Origin: Labrenzia sp. R4_2
Lineage (GTDB): Bacteria > Pseudomonadota > Alphaproteobacteria > Rhizobiales > Stappiaceae
Reading direction: 5' to 3'
Assembly (NCBI RefSeq): GCF_017743865.1
Contig: NZ_JAGHRJ010000009.1
Span: forward strand, 87,032 to 151,031
Length of the DNA: 64,000 nt
Below the pieces are notes generated by a model that saw only the letters and a list, made by a program, of their open reading frames with translations, ran no database searches and was not told where the DNA came from. Made by a program: the position numbers and the translations under genes. Below, piece after piece: positions 53,072-61,537 of the stretch (position 1 is the first letter of the stretch; the number at the start of each line of letters is the position of its first letter).

Positions 53072-54685
53072 TCAATTACCTTGCACATGTTGCCACACGT
53101 GGGAAATCACAACAGATCCTTCACCAACGGCCGAAGCAACACGTTTTACCGAGCCGGCTCGAACATCACCAACGGCAAACAGACCAGGACACGATGTTGC
53201 ATATTGCGATTGTTCCCCAACTTTATCGCCTGTGAGCACGAAGCCGCGTTCATCCAGGTCGCAGGTTTCTGACAGCCAGTCTGTGTTGGGGGCTGCACCC
53301 ACCATAATGAAGGCAGCGGGACAATCCAGGTTCCAGTCCTCGCCGTTCCGGTCGATCACGACTTTTTCCAGCGCAGCGTCTCCTTCCAGCGCCTTGATCT
53401 GGGACTTGTAATGGATTGTTACAGACGGGTCAGCTTCGAGCCTTGAAAGAAGATAGTCCGACATGGATTCAGCCAGACTGTCGCCCCTGATCAACATGTG
53501 GACATGGCACGCTGCTCTGGACAAATACATCGCCGCTTGCCCGGCGGAGTTGCCGCCTCCCACCACGACCACATCAGCGCCGCGGCAATAGCGGGCCTCC
53601 ATATCCGTTGCGGCATAATAGATACCGGTGCCCTCGAATTCTTCCAGCCGGTTGAGCGGCAAACGGCGATACTGGACACCGGATGCAACGACAACGGCCT
53701 TGGCACAAATTTCCTTGCCATTGTCCAACGTGACACAGAATGTCCCATCGGCCCGCCGTTCCAGTTTCTCCGCCCGCCGAGGCCGCAAAAACCGTGTGCC
53801 AAACTTGAGCGCTTGCACTTCGCCCCGCCAAACGAGATCAGACCCGGAGATCCCGGTCGGAAAGCCCATGTAGTTCTCAATCCGGCTGGACGTCCCAGCC
53901 TGCCCCCCAATGGCCAGATCCTCGACAAGCACCGCAGAAAGCCCTTCCGCTCCTGCATACACGGCCGCTGCAACGCCTGCCGGTCCGCCACCGACGATAA
54001 GAACATCTACTGTTTCATGGCATTCAAAGTGTTGCGCCAGTCCCAGGAGCTTCGCCACCTTTGCAGGTGTGGGTTGGTCGACAACCCGGTTTTTGCCGAA
54101 GACAACGGCCGGCTGCCGCCCACTGAGCTTGCAGCTCTGCGCGATTTCTTCCGCGTCTTCAGACCCGAGATCAATCATCTGAAACGCGATCTTGTTCCGC
54201 GCCGCAAATTCCGCAACCCGCCTGACATCTCGGTCAACATCTGCACCGACTAGCTTCAGCGACGTGTCGTGCTCTTCAACCTGTCGGCGCCGGCGCGCGG
54301 CAAAAACCGAAATGATGATGTCCGACATCTCGGGTATTCGTGACATGGCCGCAAGCATGTCTTTCCGGGAGACAGAGATTAAAACCGTGTCTTCCTTGGC
54401 GCGCAGCGGCAACGTATAAGCCCCGCCATTCAAAAACGTAATTTCCCCAATGAATTGATCCGGTCCAAGCGAGGACGGCAGGTAAGCCTCCCGCGTGTAG
54501 GTGTCGATTATCTCGACACGCCCTTCCAGGATATAAAGGAACCGATCCATCGGGTCGCCAACTTCGGCGATCATTGTGCCCGCATCAAAGCGGACTTCCG
54601 TTCCCAGATCCCGGATTGCCTGGACATGGCTTTGGTGAAGAGGCGTTCGAGCCATTTCCCTCAAGTCACCAGCAAAGCTTTCCAT
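53072..54685 (-). CDS. cNMP-binding domain fused to thioredoxin-reductase-like flavoprotein
   Basis: A 537-residue protein with three parts. A cyclic-nucleotide-binding-like domain (residues ~15-130, AGTMIAEVGDPMDRFLYILEGRVEII) is followed by a short thioredoxin/glutaredoxin-like linker domain (~138-210). A pyridine-nucleotide disulfide oxidoreductase domain comes last (VDVLIVGGGPAGVAAAVYAGAEG near 225, DVVVVGGGNSAGQAAMYLSR near 375, GLFAVGDVRAG near 505). The redox CxxC of true thioredoxin reductases is absent: the segment reads GIYYAATDMEARYC. It probably uses FAD and NAD(P)H on another acceptor. Possibly first gene of an operon with dctBD. Confidence 0.82.
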   Translation of the reverse strand: MESFAGDLREMARTPLHQSHVQAIRDLGTEVRFDAGTMIAEVGDPMDRFLYILEGRVEIIDTYTREAYLPSSLGPDQFIGEITFLNGGAYTLPLRAKEDTVLISVSRKDMLAAMSRIPEMSDIIISVFAARRRRQVEEHDTSLKLVGADVDRDVRRVAEFAARNKIAFQMIDLGSEDAEEIAQSCKLSGRQPAVVFGKNRVVDQPTPAKVAKLLGLAQHFECHETVDVLIVGGGPAGVAAAVYAGAEGLSAVLVEDLAIGGQAGTSSRIENYMGFPTGISGSDLVWRGEVQALKFGTRFLRPRRAEKLERRADGTFCVTLDNGKEICAKAVVVASGVQYRRLPLNRLEEFEGTGIYYAATDMEARYCRGADVVVVGGGNSAGQAAMYLSRAACHVHMLIRGDSLAESMSDYLLSRLEADPSVTIHYKSQIKALEGDAALEKVVIDRNGEDWNLDCPAAFIMVGAAPNTDWLSETCDLDERGFVLTGDKVGEQSQYATSCPGLFAVGDVRAGSVKRVASAVGEGSVVISHVWQHVQGN

Positions 54686-54964
54686 ATTCAGGTCCTTCGA
54701 TTGAAGCTCGGGAGCGGCTTGCCTTCAGCACTACCCCCCGAAGAGAAACCTTTCAATATGCAGAACGGCTATCAGTGGTTGTCATTGGATTTCTGGTACC
54801 CGAAAATTTCTGTATGTTTGAGCCATAGGTTGCCGCCATAAATTGGGTCCAAGTGGGACGTCGTCCGACACACATTCCAAAACCATATTTTGCGCAGTCT
54901 CTGGAAACTGTTCACCAGCGAGACCAACTAAACCAAACAGGCAGTTGCGATTAACGAGGTGAAC

Positions 54965-56362
54965 ATGTCTCACAATGTCCGGACCGAAACAGACTCTTTT
55001 GGGGCACTGGAGATACCCGCAGACAAGTACTACGGCGCCCAAACAGCCCGCTCCTTGATCAATTTTCCGATCGGCGGGGAGACGATGCCACGTCCTCTCA
55101 TCCATGCGCTGGGTGTCATCAAGCAGGCCGCCGCCCGTGTGAATGCGGCTCAGGGAAAGCTTGATCCGAAATTGGCGGATGCGATTGAACGGGCGGCGTC
55201 GGAAGTTGCCGCCGGAAAGCTGGACAATCATTTCCCACTTGTCGTCTGGCAGACCGGTTCGGGCACCCAGACCAACATGAATGCAAATGAGGTGGTTGCA
55301 AACCGCGCAATTGAGCTGCTTGGCGGTGTTGTCGGCTCCAAAACACCAGTGCACCCAAATGATCACTGCAACATGAGCCAGTCTTCAAACGACACCTTTC
55401 CAACTGCCATGCATATTTCTGCAGCCACGGAAATCAAAGAAAAGCTGCTGCCCGCGCTGGCCCATTTGAAGTCCGCTCTTGAGAAAAAATCTGAAGAATG
55501 GGCGGAAATCGTCAAAATTGGCCGGACCCACACCCAGGATGCAACGCCATTGGCCCTCGGCCAGGAATTCGGCGGGTACGCCGCCCAAATTGCCCTTGGA
55601 ATGGAGCGTGTCACCGAAGGGCTCAACGGGCTGTATGCGCTGGCACAAGGCGGAACGGCTGTCGGAACAGGCCTTAACACGAAAAAGGGCTTCGATACTG
55701 CATTCGCCGCCGAGGTGGCCACGATTACCGGTCTCCCGTTCAACACGGCATCCAACAAGTTCGAGGCGCTCGCAGCACATGATGCCTATGTCTACGCCCA
55801 TGGTGCGCTCAATACGGTTGCGGTATCCCTGTTCAAGATCGCCAATGACATTCGGTTTTTGGGGTCCGGGCCGCGGTCGGGGCTTGGGGAGCTGTCGTTG
55901 CCGGAAAATGAACCCGGTTCCTCCATCATGCCGGGCAAAGTCAATCCGACCCAGTGCGAGGCGATGACCATGGTTTGCGCACAGGTTCACGGCAACCAGG
56001 CAACGATTTCGTTTGCCGGTAGCCAGGGGCACTTTGAGCTGAATGTCTATAAACCCGTGATGGCCCATGCGATGTTGCAGTCGGTCAAATTGCTGGCCGA
56101 TGCCTCCATCAGCTTCGCGGACCGATGCGTGTCCGGCATTAAGGCAAATGAGAACAATATCACCCGCCTGATGGAACGGTCCTTGATGCTGGTAACCGCA
56201 CTCGCTCCCGCGATTGGCTATGACAAGGCCACGGAAATCGCCAAGACAGCTCACAAGAACGGCACATCCTTGCGCGAAGAAGCGCTCAATCTTGGCTATG
56301 TAACGGAAACAGAATTTGACGCGCTCGTCCGCCCTGAAAAGATGATCGGCCCGAGCGATTGA
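54965..56362 (+). CDS. fumC: Fumarate hydratase class II
   Basis: The oxygen-stable, iron-free fumarase of the TCA cycle, 465 residues, homotetrameric by family. Motifs are GSGTQTNMNANEVVANRA near 98, the SSNDTFPTAMH segment near 140, GRTHTQDATPLALGQEF near 185 and the superfamily signature GSSIMPGKVNPTQCE near 316. ATG 54965 has GAGG at 54956-54959; the GTG two codons earlier is less likely. It stands alone, and a 279-base region separates it from the divergent reductase-like gene. Confidence 0.97.
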   Translation: MSHNVRTETDSFGALEIPADKYYGAQTARSLINFPIGGETMPRPLIHALGVIKQAAARVNAAQGKLDPKLADAIERAASEVAAGKLDNHFPLVVWQTGSGTQTNMNANEVVANRAIELLGGVVGSKTPVHPNDHCNMSQSSNDTFPTAMHISAATEIKEKLLPALAHLKSALEKKSEEWAEIVKIGRTHTQDATPLALGQEFGGYAAQIALGMERVTEGLNGLYALAQGGTAVGTGLNTKKGFDTAFAAEVATITGLPFNTASNKFEALAAHDAYVYAHGALNTVAVSLFKIANDIRFLGSGPRSGLGELSLPENEPGSSIMPGKVNPTQCEAMTMVCAQVHGNQATISFAGSQGHFELNVYKPVMAHAMLQSVKLLADASISFADRCVSGIKANENNITRLMERSLMLVTALAPAIGYDKATEIAKTAHKNGTSLREEALNLGYVTETEFDALVRPEKMIGPSD

Positions 56363-56413
56363 CAGATATCGGCTGCGTCGGCCGGCCTCGTCGCGATCAC
56401 AATCGAAGGAAAG

Positions 56414-56503
56414 TGGCGGAGGGGGTGGGATTCGAACCCACGGAACGCTTGCACGCTCGACGGTTTTCAAGACCGTTGCAATCGACCACTCTGCCACCCC
56501 TCC
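56414..56503 (-). tRNA. tRNA-Ser (anticodon UGA)
   Basis: On the minus strand the acceptor stem GGAGGGG pairs with CCCCTCC, followed by G and an encoded CCA (56414-56416). The anticodon arm ACGGT-CTTGAAA-ACCGT gives anticodon TGA (complement of 56467-56469). A long variable arm typical of serine tRNAs and the T-loop GGTTCGAATCC are present. The 90-base length fits tRNA-Ser and it reads UCA codons. Confidence 0.97.
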
Positions 56504-57384
56504 GGCGCAGAGCAAAAGCCTGAAAGGCTCATGCGAGAGCACCCGTTTCCCCGGTCTTGCCTTCAAAGTCAAGCAGGGAAATCAGAATTTGGGGTGATTG
56601 CCCACAAGACTGTCCATCGACTGCCATTGTCCGCGCGCCTTATGCCGGGCCGAAACACGCGTTCGTAAAACAAAACTGAGACAGTTTGGACCGTCCCGGG
56701 CGTTGATTGAAATGGCGGCCTGGATGGGGGGGCTGTGAAGCAACCATCTAAAGACCAACACCCGGGAGGGTCGAAGGGGCCGCCGGTCCAGTGTCGTGGG
56801 CAGGGGTCGAACCGGCGGCCTTAAGCTGGAGGTGGGTCCAGCATTGCTTGTGACAGGGCGGTCACCAGCAATGAACACACCTTACGAGGCGGTTCGAATG
56901 CACGTTGTGATGTGTGTCACATCCTGTCCATTTGGCGATAAATCTGAGCCCGTGACCTTTGAGCAACAACCAGTAGCGCTTGAAGATCCATATAATTTAG
57001 GTCGCCTTTGCAGGGGCTTAGGGTTCGCGGCTTTGCTTTTCCGTCAAACGAACCGGTGGAAAGGTTCCTCCGGCGTGCATTCGGCGTTATTGCAGGGTCG
57101 ACGGGCGGTTTACTTTGAAGTAAGACGTTTGCCGTTACATGGCGTGTGGTTAAGGATGCATCGCGGGGGCAGTGCGTCTAAAATTCCGGCAAGTTGCCGG
57201 GCACACCTTTGAAACCGGTTGCCGGACGGCCGGATCAATAGTCGCGTGAGCTCAGGGGCTGCCAGCGCGTTGTGAGTAGGATGGCGGGATGCATGGGATC
57301 GGCGGGCAGACTTGGCGCTCGGATGACAAGTCTATCGAAGACACTGGCATTGTTTCTTCACGAAATGACCGAACAGGTTCTGTG
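56504..57384. other. 881-base stretch without a convincing gene (tRNA-Ser to rlpA)
   Basis: Short frames exist on both strands (for example 56582-56878 minus and 56796-57212 plus) but their translations have no recognisable domain, are rich in Arg/Gly/Pro and lack ribosome-binding sites. The stretch contains a perfect TGTGA-N6-TCACA box at 56906-56921. A 6-2-6 dyad TTACTT/AAGTAA lies at 57110-57123, and a CCGGCAA-G-TTGCCGG dyad at 57186-57200. It may hold the rlpA promoter, a long leader or an unrecognised small RNA. Confidence 0.6.
56906..56921. promoter_or_regulatory. Perfect CRP/FNR-superfamily-like box
   Basis: TGTGATGTGTGTCACA is exactly TGTGA-N6-TCACA, the E. coli CRP consensus. It lies 464 bases upstream of rlpA and far from fumC. 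Alphaproteobacterial CRP homologues may prefer slightly different sites, so binding is not assured. Confidence 0.45.
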
Positions 57385-58389
57385 ATGCGGCAAGTGCGCA
57401 CCATCTTGATGCTTGCAGCCGCCGCCGGATTTGTCGCCGCCTGCGGATCCGCGCCACAAGAAAAAGCGAAATTCAGCCCGAAAAAGTATGGCGTTAAAGG
57501 CAGCCCGAAAGTGGTTGCCGCCGGAAAGCCTGTTCCCAAAGGCGGCGGTCGCTACGTCGTTGGCAAGAAATACAAGATTGCCGGCAAGTGGTATTACCCG
57601 AAACACGAGCCTAACTATAAAAATGTTGGGCTGGCATCCTGGTATGGGCCGACTTTTCATGGCCGTAAAACCGCGAACGGTGAGGTCTTTGACCGCAACG
57701 CACTGACAGCTGCGCACACCACCATGCCGCTGCCGTCCTACGCCCGTGTCACCAACATGAACAACGGCCGGTCCATGATTGTACGGGTCAACGACCGGGG
57801 GCCATTCCACGGCAATCGCATCATCGATCTGTCTGAGCGGGTCGCCAACATGCTGGACACCAAAAGTGCCGGTGTTGCCAAGGTCAAGGTCGAGTATGTT
57901 GGCCGCGCGCCGCTTCATGGTCAGGATGAAACCTACCTGATGGCATCGTATAACGGTCCAGGCGCTGTTCAGCCCGGCACCAGCCGTCCGGGCACTTTGA
58001 TTGCCCAAAATGCTCCGCGCCTCGTCGTTGGGCCGACACAAGCGCCACCACCGCGGCCATACAGGCCGTCTGCAACGCTTGCGTCAGTCGCAACACCGGG
58101 AACGACGATTGCAGCCGCGTTTGATCCGGCAATCGCTTTCGAGGCGGGCTCCAGCAATGTCCAGGTGGCAGCCAACAATCGGTTTGAACCGCAACCGGCA
58201 GCCTATGCACCGGAAAGCGGCGTGCTTGGCACGTTGACCGTACCGGCTGAGCAGGGTCTGACCCCAGGAAGTGCAATCTCTTCCTATATGGCGAACCGGC
58301 GTGTGTCGGATGCTCATGAGATGATCTCCTTTGCGTCCGGGTCCGGTTTGTCCTTGAAGTTGCTTGCTCGCCAGGCAGCTCTGGATTGA
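57385..58389 (+). CDS. rlpA: RlpA-family septal lipoprotein (DPBB domain)
   Basis: A 334-residue lipoprotein: signal TILMLAAAAGFVAA followed by the lipobox Cys at residue 21. A double-psi beta-barrel domain spans residues ~78-178 (GLASWYGPTFHGRKTANGEVFDRNALTAAHTTMP and VRVNDRGPFHGNRIIDLSERVANML). RlpA proteins are lytic transglycosylases acting on denuded peptidoglycan at the septum, or scaffold proteins. No C-terminal SPOR domain is seen; the tail is low-complexity and Pro/Ala-rich. ATG 57385 is chosen to place the lipobox correctly; the frame is open to 57289. The next gene starts 13 bases on. Confidence 0.9.
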   Translation: MRQVRTILMLAAAAGFVAACGSAPQEKAKFSPKKYGVKGSPKVVAAGKPVPKGGGRYVVGKKYKIAGKWYYPKHEPNYKNVGLASWYGPTFHGRKTANGEVFDRNALTAAHTTMPLPSYARVTNMNNGRSMIVRVNDRGPFHGNRIIDLSERVANMLDTKSAGVAKVKVEYVGRAPLHGQDETYLMASYNGPGAVQPGTSRPGTLIAQNAPRLVVGPTQAPPPRPYRPSATLASVATPGTTIAAAFDPAIAFEAGSSNVQVAANNRFEPQPAAYAPESGVLGTLTVPAEQGLTPGSAISSYMANRRVSDAHEMISFASGSGLSLKLLARQAALD

Positions 58390-58402
58390 GTGATCGGGGC
58401 TG

Positions 58403-59617
58403 ATGATGCGACGTATCTTCAGCCGCATGCCGCATATCCCAAACCTGAACCCAAACTGCTTGTCCGCCCTTACAAGGTGCTCAGCTGCGGTCTTGGTGTC
58501 TTTGTTTGCTAATGTAAGCGTTCAGGCAGAGCAGCTCACCACGAAGGCGCCGAAAGCGCTCCTTTATGAGCCGGCATCCGGCACAGTTTTGTTCGCGAAG
58601 GATGCTGACGTTCCCTTCGCGCCCGGGGCTCTGGTCAAGGTCATGACCGCGGCGACGGTTTTTCAGGCGTTGTCGGATGGCGAACTGACGCCGGATCAAC
58701 TGTGCACTGTCAGCGAACACGCATGGCGGACAGGCGGTGCCCCGTCTGGCCGGGGTGCAACTATGTTCGCCGCAATCAAGTCAGAGATTTCCGTCGAGGA
58801 CCTGCTGAAGGGCCTTTTGGTTCATAACGGCAACGATTCTGCGATCATTCTGGCTGAGTGTCTGGACGGCTCCGAGGCCGCCTTTGCGGACCGCATGAAC
58901 ACGCTCGCTTCCGAAATCGGTATGGCGAACAGCAGCTTTGGCAATCCAACAGGCTACGAAGAGGACGTCAACACGACGACGGTGCGCGATCAGGTGCGTC
59001 TTGGCGAATACATCGTGGAAGAGCATCCCGAGCGATATGCGATGTTCGCAATCCCCGAATTCACCTGGAACAACATCTTCCAGCGCAACAAGAACCCGCT
59101 CCTTGGGGAAATCCGCAACCTTGATGGACTTGGCGGCGGCGCACATTCGGAAGACGGATATTCCGGCCTTGGATCAATTGACCGCAATGGCCGCCGGATC
59201 ATAGCCGCAGTTGCCGGCCTGACATCAGACAATCACCGCCTGGCCGCCTTGAAAGAAATCTTTGAGGGAACCTGGGAATTTTATGCCGTTAAAACCGTCT
59301 TTCCAGCCGGAGAAATGGTGGCTGAGGGGCGTGTCTTTGGCGGTGTCGACGGCACTGTCCCACTAATATCTGAAGCAGATATTGATGTATTTCTGCCGCG
59401 CGGCGGAACCCTGGAATACCGGCTGCGCGTTGTCTATCAAGGCCCGCTTGTCGCGCCGATTGCAGCTGGCGCACCTGCCGGAGAACTTCAGGTAATCGGC
59501 CAGGACGGCGTGGTTCACAGGGCACCGCTCGTTACCGGCGCATCCGTTCCGGAAGGCGGCCTCGTCGGCAAGGCGCTGGACAGCGTGCAGGAACTTTTGT
59601 TTGGCTGGATCGGATAA
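58403..59617 (+). CDS. DacA-like (S11) protein without penicillin-binding motifs
   Basis: A 404-residue exported relative of D-alanyl-D-alanine carboxypeptidases, with signal peptide (AAVLVSLFANVSVQA|EQ), S11 fold and a C-terminal PBP5-like beta domain. All three catalytic motifs are changed. SxxK is AxxK (A76-L-V-K79), SxN is NxN (N142-G-N144), and KTG is GGG (244-246, in LDGLGGGAHSEDG). It therefore cannot act as a Ser carboxypeptidase and is better read as a pseudoenzyme, perhaps a peptidoglycan-binding regulator. Position rlpA-dac-tmk is conserved in related bacteria as I recall. It is an intact frame, so not a pseudogene. Confidence 0.88.
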   Translation: MMRRIFSRMPHIPNLNPNCLSALTRCSAAVLVSLFANVSVQAEQLTTKAPKALLYEPASGTVLFAKDADVPFAPGALVKVMTAATVFQALSDGELTPDQLCTVSEHAWRTGGAPSGRGATMFAAIKSEISVEDLLKGLLVHNGNDSAIILAECLDGSEAAFADRMNTLASEIGMANSSFGNPTGYEEDVNTTTVRDQVRLGEYIVEEHPERYAMFAIPEFTWNNIFQRNKNPLLGEIRNLDGLGGGAHSEDGYSGLGSIDRNGRRIIAAVAGLTSDNHRLAALKEIFEGTWEFYAVKTVFPAGEMVAEGRVFGGVDGTVPLISEADIDVFLPRGGTLEYRLRVVYQGPLVAPIAAGAPAGELQVIGQDGVVHRAPLVTGASVPEGGLVGKALDSVQELLFGWIG

Positions 59618-59702
59618 CAAAATCCTGAAACCCGCCGGTTGACAAACCCCCGTTCGGCCCGGCAAGGCAAACAGCGGAAAAAGAAAACAGGGCCGGAACC
59701 AG

Positions 59703-60377
59703 GTGCAGGGACACTTTATCAGTTTTGAAGGCGGTGAGGGGGCTGGCAAGTCCACCCAAATTGCCCGGTTGAAGACTTTTCTGGAAAGCCTGGGTAAGAC
59801 GGTGGTCGTCACGCGTGAGCCAGGCGGGTCGCCCGGCGCCGAGAAAATCCGCACCATGCTTCTGTCCGGTGAAGCCCGTGATCTCGGCCCACGCGGCGAA
59901 GCCATGCTCTTTGCTGCTGCGCGTGCAGATCATGTGGATACGTTGATCAAGCCAGCGCTGGAACGTGGCGATTGGGTCCTGTGCGACCGCTATTCGGACT
60001 CCACTTTGGTGTATCAGGGGGAAGCTGGCGTAGATCTGAACTATCTGAGGCTTTTAGAAACCGCAGCTGTGGCCGGTGTCCGGCCAGAACTCACAATCCT
60101 GATTGATGTGCCGGCTGAACTCGGCTTGGCGCGGGTGCAGGAACGCGCAAAGACAGACACAAGCGGTGGGCCGGACCGCTTCGAGGGCGAGGCTCTCCGC
60201 GTCCACGAAGGCCGCCGGAAACGGTTTCTGGATTTGGCAACGGAAGAATCTTACCGCTTTGCCGTCATCGATGGATCGAAGGATTTGGAGACTGTCAGCG
60301 CATCCATTCAATCCGCTGTGGAGGCTGCCTTTCAGGATCAGTTGAGCACAGACACCCTGGCGCAGGAGGCCGACTGA
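59703..60377 (+). CDS. tmk: Thymidylate kinase
   Basis: Phosphorylates dTMP to dTDP; 224 residues, cytoplasmic. P-loop FEGGEGAGKSTQ at residues 8-19, the substrate-binding DRYSDSTLVYQGEAG near 98 and the DR motif of the lid region. The start is a GTG at 59703. It is followed two bases after its stop by holB, a standard pairing. Confidence 0.95.
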   Translation: MQGHFISFEGGEGAGKSTQIARLKTFLESLGKTVVVTREPGGSPGAEKIRTMLLSGEARDLGPRGEAMLFAAARADHVDTLIKPALERGDWVLCDRYSDSTLVYQGEAGVDLNYLRLLETAAVAGVRPELTILIDVPAELGLARVQERAKTDTSGGPDRFEGEALRVHEGRRKRFLDLATEESYRFAVIDGSKDLETVSASIQSAVEAAFQDQLSTDTLAQEAD

Positions 60378-60379
60378 CC

Positions 60380-61447
60380 TTGGCGCGCAGAAACGAACCT
60401 GTTGAAACTCCAGAGGTCGATGCCCTGCCGGGTACTCCACTGCCGCACCAGCGCAACGTTCTGATTGGTCATGGTGAGACGGAGAAGAGCCTTCTGGACG
60501 CTTACCGCTCAGAGCGGCTGCACCACGCCTGGATCCTGGGCGGGCCGAAGGGTATCGGCAAGGCGACACTGGCATTCCGCTTTGCCAAGTTTGTTCTGGC
60601 CAATCCGGACCGGTTTGGGCCGCAAGCAGCGATGGTGCAAGATCTCAGCGTTCCCGAAGACCATCCTGTCGTCCGGCAAGTCGCTGCAGGCGGGCATCCG
60701 AACATCTTGCATTTGCGCCGGCCCTGGGATGACAAGGGCAAACGGTTCAAAGCCGATCTTCCCGTTGATGAGGTTCGCCGAACCGTCAGTTTCTTCGGAA
60801 CAACCGCATCCGCGCGGGCCTGGCGGGTCTGTATCGTTGATGCTGCTGACGATATGAATGCAAGTTCTGCCAATGCGTTATTGAAAATACTTGAAGAGCC
60901 ACCTGAACGGTGCTTGTTCCTTGTCTTAAGCCATGCGCCGGGCCGATTGCTCCCCACCATCAGGTCCAGATGCCGCCGGTTGGACATGGCGCCGCTCTCT
61001 GAAACCGACATCGCCAACGGCCTGCGCGATCTAGCCGGAAATGTGATCCCCGATGCCAGCGGTTTAGCTGAAATCGCTCAGACCGCCGATGGCAGCTTAA
61101 GAGCCGCATTGACGCTCTTGGCAGGCGATGGTTTGGCGATCGCCCAAGGCACAAGGAAACTCGCAGAAGCCGGCAGTCAGATGGATCTGAAAGCTCTCCA
61201 TGCCTTGTCCGATCTGGTTGCCGCCCGCGGTCAGACCGACAACTGGGAGAGCTTTCAGCACGTTGCAGAAACCTGGCTGCATGGTCAAATGCGCCGGTCG
61301 ATTGCAGCCGGCACCGGCGCCGCCTATGCCTATGTGAAACTCTGGGAAGGCACACAAAAAGCAATTGCAGATTCTGATGCGCTTAATCTCGACCGCAAAC
61401 AAGTTGTTCTGGATTTCTTTTTGAATCTCCGGTCCGTGCGGACCTAA
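60380..61447 (+). CDS. holB: DNA polymerase III subunit delta prime
   Basis: Clamp-loader subunit, 355 residues. The AAA+ domain has the modified Walker A GGPKGIGKATLAF near residue 55, VCIVDAADDMNASSANALLKILEEPP near 150 and SRCRRLDMAPL (sensor 1 / SRC motif) near 195. The start is a TTG at 60380 preceded by GGAGG at 60364-60368. It overlaps nothing and sits two bases after tmk. In rhizobia metG usually follows holB; here tatD comes next. Confidence 0.93.
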   Translation: MARRNEPVETPEVDALPGTPLPHQRNVLIGHGETEKSLLDAYRSERLHHAWILGGPKGIGKATLAFRFAKFVLANPDRFGPQAAMVQDLSVPEDHPVVRQVAAGGHPNILHLRRPWDDKGKRFKADLPVDEVRRTVSFFGTTASARAWRVCIVDAADDMNASSANALLKILEEPPERCLFLVLSHAPGRLLPTIRSRCRRLDMAPLSETDIANGLRDLAGNVIPDASGLAEIAQTADGSLRAALTLLAGDGLAIAQGTRKLAEAGSQMDLKALHALSDLVAARGQTDNWESFQHVAETWLHGQMRRSIAAGTGAAYAYVKLWEGTQKAIADSDALNLDRKQVVLDFFLNLRSVRT

Positions 61448-61537
61448 CTTGCGTAAATTTGATGTCTGGTTTTTCGATCACCAGAACCGTATGTACCTTT
61501 TTGAAAACAACACCTGAAACGTTCAGAACGGCAATCC

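Noticed and set aside
55385..56572. 395-codon open frame antisense to fumC
   Set aside because: It overlaps both fumC and the tRNA-Ser gene, has no recognisable domain and reflects codon bias of the real gene on the other strand.
56795..56860. GGGTCGAACC segment resembling a tRNA T-arm
   Set aside because: I could not fold an acceptor stem or a clean T-stem around it; probably chance.
56796..57212. 138-codon frame in the tRNA-Ser/rlpA gap
   Set aside because: No ribosome-binding site, no domain; kept only as part of the non-coding stretch.
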